Made by a program: the position numbers and the translations under genes. A stretch of 12,700 nucleotides of DNA from Malonomonas sp036526255 (lineage in GTDB: Bacteria; Desulfobacterota; Desulfuromonadia; Desulfuromonadales; Geopsychrobacteraceae): contig DATCYW010000024.1 of the NCBI GenBank assembly GCA_036526255.1, forward strand, positions 1-12,700, read 5' to 3'. Numbering within the stretch: position 1 is the first letter of the stretch; each line of letters begins with the position of its first letter. Shown here in pieces: positions 6,580-12,700 of the stretch. Under the pieces are notes generated by a model. The model had not been told where the DNA came from. It saw only the letters and a list, made by a program, of their open reading frames with translations, and ran no database searches.

Positions 6580-6987
6580 TCAGCGAATCCCTTTCTGCTT
6601 GAACGTCGGTACGTACTTCATATCTGTTTCCAGAATATGGTTTTTCAGCCAGTCGGACAGAAACTGGACCACCTCTAGAGACAGGACAAATTCGCCAGAT
6701 TCGCTGCGCTGTTTCAGGTCCTGGGTCTTACGCACAAAGTTGTCATGCTCACGAAAGTGCTGCAGCAGGCCCAGATATTCGGCCTGACGCATGTAAGCTT
6801 CCTCTTTGGCGAAGTGCATCTTGGTGTAGTCAAGCATGTCGCTGATGATTGTCTTTATCAACGCTTGCCCACGGTCATTCCCCATGGCCAGATGCAGTTG
6901 ATTGATCATGCTGATCAGCTTTTTGTGATCGTTATCAATGTCCGCGACACCGACACTGTATTCCTTTTTCCAGATGATAATCGACAC
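6580..6987 (-). CDS. Bacteriohemerythrin
   Basis: A 135-residue single-domain hemerythrin with all expected di-iron ligands: H21 (DNDH), H58 and E62 (HFAKE), H77 and H81 (HFREH), H117 and D122 (HILETD), preceded by the common N-terminal W6. It binds O2 reversibly at a non-heme di-iron centre; in anaerobes and microaerophiles this is linked to oxygen storage, delivery or sensing. There is no signal peptide or fused signalling domain, so it is a free cytoplasmic protein. The start is GTG at 6987, with AAGGG 8 nt upstream. It is divergent from the zinc-ribbon gene and convergent with the EAL-HDOD gene. Confidence 0.95.
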   Translation of the reverse strand: MSIIIWKKEYSVGVADIDNDHKKLISMINQLHLAMGNDRGQALIKTIISDMLDYTKMHFAKEEAYMRQAEYLGLLQHFREHDNFVRKTQDLKQRSESGEFVLSLEVVQFLSDWLKNHILETDMKYVPTFKQKGIR

Positions 6988-7024
6988 GATAAAAACCCTT
7001 TCAGCGGCAAATTCAACAAGGACA

Positions 7025-7053
7025 AAAATAGTTAGAGTTCAGGGGAAAATCAA
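7025..7053 (-). promoter_or_regulatory. Candidate promoter of the bacteriohemerythrin gene
   Basis: Minus-strand TTGATT (7048-7053), 17-bp spacer, TATTTT (7025-7030). It gives a leader of about 30 nt to the GTG start at 6987. Spacing is ideal and the -10 matches four of six consensus bases. Confidence 0.42.
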
Positions 7054-7084
7054 GCTTTTCGTGACATTTCTAATCTGAAGATGA

Positions 7085-7114
7085 TTGACAGTCAACAGCG
7101 CTTGAGGGTACAAA
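7085..7114 (+). promoter_or_regulatory. Candidate promoter of the zinc-ribbon gene
   Basis: A perfect -35 TTGACA (7085-7090) is followed after 18 bp by TACAAA (7109-7114), putting the transcript start near 7121. This falls inside the longer open frame beginning at 7081 and so supports translation from ATG 7141. Confidence 0.45.
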
Positions 7115-7140
7115 AAGCACCCGTTTCTCAAGGAGTCTGT

Positions 7141-7590
7141 ATGTCAGTTAAAGTTTTATCGGCCGGCGATCACATCGCCTCCAAATGTACCAAATGCAAA
7201 GATAACACCAACCATACCATCGTCGCCATGGTCGGCGAAAAAGTTGTCAGAGTTCAGTGCAACACCTGCAGCAGCACCCACAACTACCGGGCTGAAACGA
7301 AAAAAAAGCAGCCGGCCAGCCGTAGCGCCGCAACCGGAACCACCCGTGTCAGCACAGCGTCAGCCACGGCGCGGACAACCAATAAGGCGCAACGCGACTG
7401 GGACGATCTGCTGGAAGATGCCAAGCCTGAAGACGCAGTCCCGTACAGCATGAACACACCGATGAAAGAGGGGCTGTTGATCATGCACCCGACCTTCGGT
7501 CTCGGTCAGGTCATCAGCGTCACCAAGCCAAATAAAATGGACGTCCGTTTTCAATCCGGCGTTAAATTGCTGCGCTGCAAACTCGGCTGA
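7141..7590 (+). CDS. Small zinc-ribbon protein with basic linker and C-terminal SH3/Tudor-like segment
   Basis: A 149-residue protein. ATG 7141 has AAGGAG 5 nt upstream; the frame extends to an ATG at 7081 but without a good ribosome-binding site. Residues 16-43 form a treble-clef or ribbon-like site, C16-x2-C19 and C40-x2-C43. A basic, Ser/Thr/Ala-rich, probably disordered linker spans 52-84. The C-terminal segment HPTFGLGQVISV...MDVRFQSGVKLLRCKLG (116-149) resembles the small beta-barrel found at the C-terminus of UvrD/PcrA-type helicases and in other RNA polymerase-contacting proteins. Function is unknown; a nucleic-acid or RNA polymerase partner is a reasonable guess. It stands alone between a divergent hemerythrin gene and its own downstream promoter region. 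Confidence 0.8.
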   Translation: MSVKVLSAGDHIASKCTKCKDNTNHTIVAMVGEKVVRVQCNTCSSTHNYRAETKKKQPASRSAATGTTRVSTASATARTTNKAQRDWDDLLEDAKPEDAVPYSMNTPMKEGLLIMHPTFGLGQVISVTKPNKMDVRFQSGVKLLRCKLG

Positions 7591-7604
7591 AACCTGCGTA
7601 AATA

Positions 7605-7633
7605 TTGACAAGCCCTGCCGCTTAGGCTTTAGT
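7605..7633 (+). promoter_or_regulatory. Candidate promoter of the AI-2E family gene
   Basis: TTGACA (7605-7610), 17-bp spacer, TTTAGT (7628-7633). Perfect -35, four of six at -10. Transcription would start near 7640, about 35 nt before ATG 7675, separating this gene from the zinc-ribbon gene. Confidence 0.42.
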
Positions 7634-7674
7634 TATCTGCGAACCGGATATCCTCCCGATCCCTGCAGGTACCA

Positions 7675-8727
7675 ATGACAAAGCCGCCCCCCATGAAAAA
7701 ATCCGCTGGCCTGCTGCCGACTTTGGCGGCACTGGTCATCATCATCGCCGGAGCAAAAACCGCCTCAGCCCTGCTGGTCCCTTTTCTGCTGGCGATTTTC
7801 ATTGCCATCATCTGCGCCGGCCCGTTCCACTGGCTGCAGGAACGCAAAGTTCCGGCACCGGCCGCGCTGCTGGTGGTGATCGCGGCGGTGATGCTGGCCG
7901 GACTGCTGGTGGTTACCCTGGTCGGCAGTTCCGTCAACGACTTCACCCGCGACCTGCCGATCTACCAGGAAAAGCTCCGCGGCCAGACGCTGCAGCTGGT
8001 CAGCTATCTGGACAGATTCAACATCAAGATATCCAAAGAAATCCTACTTGAGCACTTCGATCCAGGTGCGGTCATGCAATCGGCCGCCGGCATGCTGGCG
8101 AAAGCCGGCGGAGTGCTGACCAATTCGTTTCTGATCCTGCTGACCGTCATCTTTATCCTGTTTGAAGCCGCCGGAATGCCCGCCAAGCTGAAGGCCGCGC
8201 TGCCCGATTCGAGCAATTCGCTCCCCTCTTTCGAGAAATTTATCGACGGCGTCCGGCAGTACCTGGCGATTAAAACCCTGGTCAGCCTGGCCACCGGGGC
8301 AGTGGTTGCGAGTGGTCTGGCACTGCTCGGCCTTGACTATGCCCTGCTCTGGGGATTACTGGCGTTCCTGCTGAATTACGTCCCGAATATCGGCTCGATC
8401 ATCGCGGCGGTCCCCGCGGTGCTGCTGGCCGTCGTTCAACTGGGGCTGTTTCAGGCGCTGCTGGTCGCCGCGATTTACCTATCAGTCAACGTCATCATGG
8501 GTAACGCCGTTGAGCCGCGGCTGATGGGGCGCAAGCTGGGGCTCTCCTCGCTGGTGATCTTTATCTCCCTGGTCTTCTGGGGATGGGTCTTGGGACCGGT
8601 CGGGATGCTGCTGTCAGTGCCTTTGACGATGATCGTCAAGATCGCCCTGGAGGTGAACGATTCGACCCGCTGGCTCGCGATCCTGCTCAGTCCGGAAGCA
8701 CCGACAGAAGCACTCGCAAAAGACTGA
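7675..8727 (+). CDS. AI-2E family (PerM/UPF0118) inner-membrane transporter
   Basis: A 350-residue polytopic membrane protein with about seven or eight hydrophobic segments: two near residues 12-50, one near 60-83, and a cluster from about 145 to the C-terminus around a soluble loop at 90-145. The segment LLWGLLAFLLNYVPNIGSIIAAVPAVLLA (near residues 222-250) and the following NAVEPRLMGRKLGLSSLVIFISLVFWGW (near 278-305) are the signature stretches of the family. Members have been linked to export of autoinducer-2 or to Na+(Li+)/H+ exchange; substrate cannot be assigned here. ATG 7675 is used although its ribosome-binding site (CAGGT) is weak; an ATG at 7693 is possible. It ends 36 bp before the convergent pilus ATPase gene. 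Confidence 0.92.
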   Translation: MTKPPPMKKSAGLLPTLAALVIIIAGAKTASALLVPFLLAIFIAIICAGPFHWLQERKVPAPAALLVVIAAVMLAGLLVVTLVGSSVNDFTRDLPIYQEKLRGQTLQLVSYLDRFNIKISKEILLEHFDPGAVMQSAAGMLAKAGGVLTNSFLILLTVIFILFEAAGMPAKLKAALPDSSNSLPSFEKFIDGVRQYLAIKTLVSLATGAVVASGLALLGLDYALLWGLLAFLLNYVPNIGSIIAAVPAVLLAVVQLGLFQALLVAAIYLSVNVIMGNAVEPRLMGRKLGLSSLVIFISLVFWGWVLGPVGMLLSVPLTMIVKIALEVNDSTRWLAILLSPEAPTEALAKD

Positions 8728-8763
8728 GTCAAAAAATAATCTTCAGCTCCCCGGACTGCGCAC

Positions 8764-10311
8764 TTACGGCTTCAGCTGGTCGAGAAACAGTTTGGGATCC
8801 TGACAGAAATGTCGTGCCACCTCACGATCCACCCGCTTTTCCCTGGTCAACATCGCCAGACTGACATCCAACGAGATGAACTCTTCACCGGACACCAGCT
8901 GACTGCGGATGTGGTGATCCTTCCCCTCGCGGATCATGTTCGCCACCCGGTGACTGTTACTCAGCTTCTCATAGGCCGGAACCCGCCCTTCGCCGCTGCG
9001 GCACTTGAGCAATCGCTGGTTAAAAGAAAGGAGCAGGTTGTCGGCAAGATGCACCCGAACCTGGGCCTGCTGATCCGCCGGAAAAACATCGATAATGCGA
9101 TTGACGGCCATTGTGCTGTTGTTGGCGTGCAGACTGCTGATCACCAGATGGCCGGTGTCGGCCGCCTCAAGCGCAATGCTGATCGATTCCCGATCGCGCA
9201 TTTCGCCGATCATAATGACATCCGGTGCTTCCCGATAGATATGCCGCAGGCCCTCCTGAAATGATTTGGTATCAAGACCGACTTCACGCTGGTTAACATT
9301 GCTGTTTTTATGCTGATGCAGGTATTCAATCGGATCCTCGATGGTAATAATATTCCGGCGGCATTTGCTGTTGATGATATCGACAAGCGCCGCCATGGTT
9401 GTGCTTTTGCCGTGACCGTTCGGGCCGGAGACGAGGATCAGCCCCTGTGGCTTCAGCGCATAGTTCTCTAGCCAGCCCGGCAGATTGAGCTGCTCAAAGG
9501 TCGGAATATCCTCAACGATGTGGCGGATGGCGATGGAGATGCTGGTCCGTTGACGATAGAGATTGACCCGAAAGCGCCCCAGTGACGGCTCGGTTAGAGC
9601 GAAATCGATGTCCTTGTTCTGGCGAAACTCCTCTTTCTGCTGCTTGCTCATCAACTCGTTGGCATAGGTCTCCACTTGACCAGGTGACAGCAGCGGGACT
9701 TCAAGCCGGACCAGTTCGTTATTCTTTTTCAGACTGGGGATCGCGCCTGCCACCAACAACAGGTCCGAGGCCTGCCTCCTGACCAGAGATTTACACAGCT
9801 CCCAGATACTCGGAAAACGCGGTACAGGTGGGAGTTCTTCATCAGCAACCCCTTTCACCTGCTCCCGCTCGGTTAACTTGTCAAAAGCGAGCAGTAACTG
9901 GTACGCGGGAACAACAATCGGCTTGATCTGGGCTTCAAGGAGATAAGGCAGCTCATCGAGGGCCGGCTTCTGATCGGGCGTGGTGACCGCCAGCACGACT
10001 TTCTTGTTGTAAAAGCCGACCGGCAAGGCCTGGTATTTTTTCATCTGCTCCAGACTGAGCAGTTTCAGCGCCCGCGGATCAAGCTGCATCTCCAGCAGGT
10101 TGGCGACCGGATGCCCCAGCTGCTTGGCGAGCGCCTTGACCAGAGTTTTCGCCTCGATGTAGTTCATCTCGACCAGCTTCGAGCCGATCGGGCCACCCCC
10201 TCTGGTTTGCTGCTTGAGCGCTTCATCCAGCTGTCGGCCGGTCAGCGCCTGGTCTTCCAGCAGATATTCACCCAGCTTCTTTTTATCCGGTGTCCCGTTC
10301 TGGTCTGGCAT
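8764..10311 (-). CDS. PilT/PilU-type pilus ATPase with N-terminal MshEN-like domain
   Basis: A 515-residue ATPase, well above the usual 340-380 for PilT/PilU. Residues 12-35 and 41-64 are two 24-residue MshEN-type motifs (LG..L...x.L....L...AL..Q) with a 5-residue spacer; the domain continues to about 150. The PilT core starts near 168 (ASDLLLVAGAIP at 181-192). Walker A is GPNGHGKST (296-304), the Asp box IITIEDPIEY (321-330), Walker B VIMIGEMRD (365-373) and the His box TGHLVISSLH (386-395). Such hexamers drive type IV pilus retraction from the cytoplasmic face. MshEN domains bind cyclic-di-GMP in extension ATPases; here the first-position arginine is K12 and P41, so binding may be weakened. 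ATG 10311 is chosen because AAGGG lies 9 nt upstream; a GTG at 10368 lacks a site. No other pilus genes are adjacent. Confidence 0.92.
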   Translation of the reverse strand: MPDQNGTPDKKKLGEYLLEDQALTGRQLDEALKQQTRGGGPIGSKLVEMNYIEAKTLVKALAKQLGHPVANLLEMQLDPRALKLLSLEQMKKYQALPVGFYNKKVVLAVTTPDQKPALDELPYLLEAQIKPIVVPAYQLLLAFDKLTEREQVKGVADEELPPVPRFPSIWELCKSLVRRQASDLLLVAGAIPSLKKNNELVRLEVPLLSPGQVETYANELMSKQQKEEFRQNKDIDFALTEPSLGRFRVNLYRQRTSISIAIRHIVEDIPTFEQLNLPGWLENYALKPQGLILVSGPNGHGKSTTMAALVDIINSKCRRNIITIEDPIEYLHQHKNSNVNQREVGLDTKSFQEGLRHIYREAPDVIMIGEMRDRESISIALEAADTGHLVISSLHANNSTMAVNRIIDVFPADQQAQVRVHLADNLLLSFNQRLLKCRSGEGRVPAYEKLSNSHRVANMIREGKDHHIRSQLVSGEEFISLDVSLAMLTREKRVDREVARHFCQDPKLFLDQLKP

Positions 10312-10448
10312 CGATTCAATCCCTTCGCAGGCAGTTAGCGTCAACGTTACAAATTTGCATCTTCTCACAGTTCAACAGTAGAAGTTAAGAATGAAACCAT
10401 GGCGGCGCTAAAGACAACTCTTTTCGTCCGGTTTGTCTGGCAAAAAAA

Positions 10449-10480
10449 GCCACTGTCCCTAAACGGACAGTGGCTTTTTT
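10449..10480 (-). terminator. Intrinsic terminator of the SYLF gene
   Basis: A perfect 10-bp stem GCCACTGTCC / GGACAGTGGC (10449-10458 and 10465-10474) with a 6-nt loop, flanked by seven A and six T. It lies 45 bp past the SYLF stop in the direction of transcription and insulates the pilus ATPase gene. Confidence 0.93.
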
Positions 10481-10524
10481 GTCATCATAGCTGCGGTCTC
10501 AGCAACAATCAGTTGCAAACGCTT

Positions 10525-11106
10525 TTAATAGCCGAGCGCTTCATAGCTGAAGACCTGGCCACCGACGGACAATTCATACATCAACCCCCCCTTGGTATGC
10601 ACAAAAACCGCCATCCCCTTGACATAGTTACCGGCAAACTGAATTCCGGTCGTCGGCCCGTTGCTGGCGCCGACCGAGGTCCCACTGCTGCCAACCTGGG
10701 CCTGAGCTCCTGCCGTTATGGCAACCGCCGAGGCTGATGCGTCAAGTTCGAAGGTCCCGCTGGTGAATTCATCAAAGGCGCGCTGATCTTCAAAGAAGAT
10801 GATTTCGCTGAAAGCCTGACCGCCAAGCTGAAAACCGAGCGAGAGCTTGGTCAGATAGGCTTTGCCGGTGACGCGCTCGTTGCGGTAGACCTGCCCGATC
10901 CCGAAAGCACCGCCGACCACCACCCCCGCCTTGCCAACCAGCGGAAAGACCACATAGCCATAGCTGTTTTCAAAAAACGGCTGGACAACATCCGAAGACT
11001 TGAAAACCCGGATTGCCGCTGAATAATCCTTGACCTCGGCAGCCTGGGCGACTGTTGCCAGCAACAGAACCATCAGAAACACTCCAACCAAACCCTGCAA
11101 ACGCAT
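10525..11106 (-). CDS. SYLF (YSC84/DUF500) domain lipid-binding-type protein, exported
   Basis: A 193-residue protein with a signal peptide (MRLQGLVGVFLMVLLLATVAQA, cut near residue 22) followed by a SYLF domain over almost all of the mature chain: the YGYVVFPLVGKAGVVVGGAFGIGQVY segment (49-74), the aromatic GFQLGGQAFSEIIFF (91-105), and a Gly/Ser/Ala-rich C-terminal half ending in a SYEALGY tail. Eukaryotic SYLF proteins bind phosphoinositides and actin; the bacterial exported versions are of unknown function, presumably periplasmic or outer-membrane associated. The ATG has AGAGGTG 7 nt upstream, and a small hairpin (GCCAA/TTGGC, 11124-11136) lies just before that site. It is monocistronic, with its own terminator. 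Confidence 0.9.
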   Translation of the reverse strand: MRLQGLVGVFLMVLLLATVAQAAEVKDYSAAIRVFKSSDVVQPFFENSYGYVVFPLVGKAGVVVGGAFGIGQVYRNERVTGKAYLTKLSLGFQLGGQAFSEIIFFEDQRAFDEFTSGTFELDASASAVAITAGAQAQVGSSGTSVGASNGPTTGIQFAGNYVKGMAVFVHTKGGLMYELSVGGQVFSYEALGY

Positions 11107-11300
11107 GAGAACACCTCTTATCTGCCAAAAGTTGGCGGTTTATATCGGCTTAAGATTGCCGGTCCGAAAAGTCGTTCGTAGCTTAGAACACCCCTTGTTA
11201 GACACCGGATCTTGCCACTGAAGACTTACCATATTCTGCCTCATTTCCCTAATGAGTCAACAGACAAAACAACGGAATCACCAGAGTTCTTGGCGCGGAA
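11107..11300. other. Intergenic region upstream of the SYLF gene
   Basis: A 194-bp gap holding the 5' region of the SYLF gene. I see the ribosome-binding site, the short hairpin at 11124-11136 and a TATAAA on the minus strand near 11140-11147, but no convincing -35 partner and no gene. Confidence 0.4.
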
Positions 11301-11338
11301 ACAAAAAAACGCCGCTGCCCGAATCGGACAGCGGCGTT
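11301..11338 (-). terminator. Intrinsic terminator of the amt gene
   Basis: A 10-bp stem AACGCCGCTG / CAGCGGCGTT (ending at 11338, loop of 11 nt) followed on the minus strand by a run of seven T. It lies about 22 bp beyond the amt stop codon at 11360. Confidence 0.92.
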
Positions 11339-11359
11339 CTGCAGATTATTTCTCTAACC

Positions 11360-12700
11360 TCAGCTCTGCTTGACCGGCTGAGTCACCTTGCTGGCAACAG
11401 CCGTCGCCTGATAAGCGGAGGAGAATGCGCCCCCCATGCCGCCGCTGCTGACTGATTGGAAATCGGGATAAGCCTCCATGCCGATCTCGGTTTTGTCACA
11501 GCCGAGCATCTCCTCCTCTTCGCTGACGCGGATGCCGACCGTGTACTTCAGTGCCAGCCAGGCAACCGAACTGGTGGCCATGACAAAGACGCCGGTCGCG
11601 ACGACCCCGATCAGCTGGGTGGTGAAGCTGGCATCGGCATTGGTAATCGGCACCGCCAGGGTACCCCAGATGCCGCAGACCAGGTGAACCGAGAGCGCAC
11701 CGACCACGTCATCGATCTTCATTTTGTCGAAGAAGGGCACTGCCAGCACCACCAGCACACCACCAACGCCGCCGATCAGCGCCGCGGCACCCAGTGACGG
11801 GGTTGCCGGACCAGCGGTGATCGACACCAGACCGGCCAGCGCGCCGTTGAGCGCCATGGTGACGTCGACTTTTTTGTAGAGCAGCTGCACCATGATCATC
11901 GCGGCGATCATCCCGCCACAGGCGGCCATATTGGTGTTAACCATCACGTTGGCCATTTCGATGGCCGAAGAGGCTGCGCCCAGCGCCAGCACCGAACCGC
12001 CGTTGAAGCCGTACCAGCCCATCCAGAGGATGAAGGTGCCGAGGGTCGCCATGGGGATGTTGGAACCGGGCAGCGGGTTGACGCGGCCACCTTTACCGAA
12101 CTTGCCTTTACGGGCGCCGAGGATGATGGCGCCGGTCAGCGCGGCCCAGCCGCCCACCGAGTGAACGATGGTCGAACCGGCATAGTCGACAAAACCCATC
12201 TCGGACAACCAGCCGCCACCCCAGCCCCAGGACCCCTGGATCGGGTAGATGAAGCCGGTGAGGATGACGCAGAACGCCAGGAACGACCAGAGCTTGATCC
12301 GCTCGGCGACACAACCGGAGACGACCGAACAGGCCGCGCCACAGAAGACCATCTGGAAAAACCAGTCAGACGCCGCCGAGTAGCCGGCCGAATAGTCGCC
12401 CCCCAGCGCGGCGGCATCATCCGCCGCCCAGAGGCCGAAGCTGCCGATGTAGCCGCCGTCGACGCCGGCGTACATCAGGTTGTAACCGAACAGGTAGAAC
12501 AGGATGCCGGCGATGCCGAACAGCGAAATATTCTTCAGGCAGATGGTGGCGACGTTCTTCGAACGCACCAGCCCGGCCTCAAGCATGCCGAAGCCGGCGG
12601 CCATCCACATGACCAGAATCCCCATGATCAGAAAGGAAAAGGTGTTGAGGATGTAGGACATCTCCGAAACCGGAGCATCCTCGGCCAGGGCCAGGGTCGG
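11360..12700 (-). CDS. amt: Ammonium transporter, 5'-truncated by window edge
   Basis: The visible 446 residues make an Amt/MEP/Rh-family inner-membrane channel of about 11 membrane segments. Signature stretches include DYAGSTIVHSVGGWAAL with the first pore histidine, NGALAGLVSITAGP, and VHLVCGIWGTLAVP with the second pore histidine; the cytoplasmic tail RVSEEEEMLGCDKTEIGMEAYPDF is the usual regulatory C-terminus that GlnK-type PII proteins contact, extended here by about 30 Ser/Gly/Ala-rich residues. The frame does not stop at the ATG at 12661: 13 more codons (PTLALAEDAPVSE) run to the window edge and look like the end of a signal peptide plus the first mature residues. That ATG also lacks a properly spaced ribosome-binding site, so the true start is beyond base 12700. 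Whether glnK lies upstream cannot be seen. Confidence 0.95.
   Translation of the reverse strand, partial: PTLALAEDAPVSEMSYILNTFSFLIMGILVMWMAAGFGMLEAGLVRSKNVATICLKNISLFGIAGILFYLFGYNLMYAGVDGGYIGSFGLWAADDAAALGGDYSAGYSAASDWFFQMVFCGAACSVVSGCVAERIKLWSFLAFCVILTGFIYPIQGSWGWGGGWLSEMGFVDYAGSTIVHSVGGWAALTGAIILGARKGKFGKGGRVNPLPGSNIPMATLGTFILWMGWYGFNGGSVLALGAASSAIEMANVMVNTNMAACGGMIAAMIMVQLLYKKVDVTMALNGALAGLVSITAGPATPSLGAAALIGGVGGVLVVLAVPFFDKMKIDDVVGALSVHLVCGIWGTLAVPITNADASFTTQLIGVVATGVFVMATSSVAWLALKYTVGIRVSEEEEMLGCDKTEIGMEAYPDFQSVSSGGMGGAFSSAYQATAVASKVTQPVKQS

Noticed and set aside
7611..7630. Hairpin AAGCC/GGCTT as terminator of the zinc-ribbon gene
   Set aside because: Only 5 bp with a 10-nt loop and no T-run; it lies inside a better promoter-like spacer.
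10312..10368. GTG start adding 19 residues to the pilus ATPase
   Set aside because: No ribosome-binding site before it, whereas ATG 10311 has AAGGG at good spacing and begins just before the MshEN-like motif.

Overview
The window reads as chromosomal DNA of a Gram-negative anaerobe, most likely a deltaproteobacterium of the Desulfuromonadales (Geobacter/Desulfuromonas/Pelobacter type). This is an inference from the gene mix: an exported three-heme c7-type cytochrome, a PilT-type pilus ATPase, an EAL-HDOD signalling protein, a bacteriohemerythrin, a radical SAM/SPASM peptide-modification cassette, and moderately high GC. Both ends cut through genes: gltD lacks its N-terminus on the left, and the ammonium transporter lacks its N-terminus on the right.

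Layout. (1) 1-2073, plus strand: the end of a glutamate synthase small subunit gene, then 18 bp later a D-glycerate 3-kinase-like gene. (2) 2100-4469, minus strand: a tightly coupled three-gene cassette, in transcription order a radical SAM/SPASM enzyme, a 272-residue protein whose middle has a cysteine at every fifth residue (12 in strict register plus one more), and a cysteine-free 130-residue protein whose N-terminus resembles RiPP leader modules. This is the most unusual part of the window. A promoter-like site lies near 4718-4745. (3) 4757-6543: a triheme c-type cytochrome (minus strand, with its own terminator), divergent from an EAL-HDOD protein (plus strand). (4) 6580-8727: bacteriohemerythrin (minus) divergent from a small zinc-ribbon protein (plus), then an AI-2E/PerM-family membrane protein (plus). 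(5) 8764-10311, minus: a PilT-type ATPase carrying an N-terminal MshEN-like domain. (6) 10449-12700, minus: a SYLF/YSC84 protein and an Amt ammonium transporter, each followed by a strong intrinsic terminator.

How the genes relate. gltD and amt both serve nitrogen assimilation but lie at opposite ends, with no shared operon visible. EAL-HDOD and the MshEN-like domain on the pilus ATPase both point to cyclic-di-GMP signalling. The cassette in region 2 appears self-contained: one modifying enzyme, one repeat-bearing likely substrate and one small partner, joined by strong ribosome-binding sites and a 4-base stop/start overlap. No transporter or peptidase gene accompanies it, and its function is not known from the sequence.
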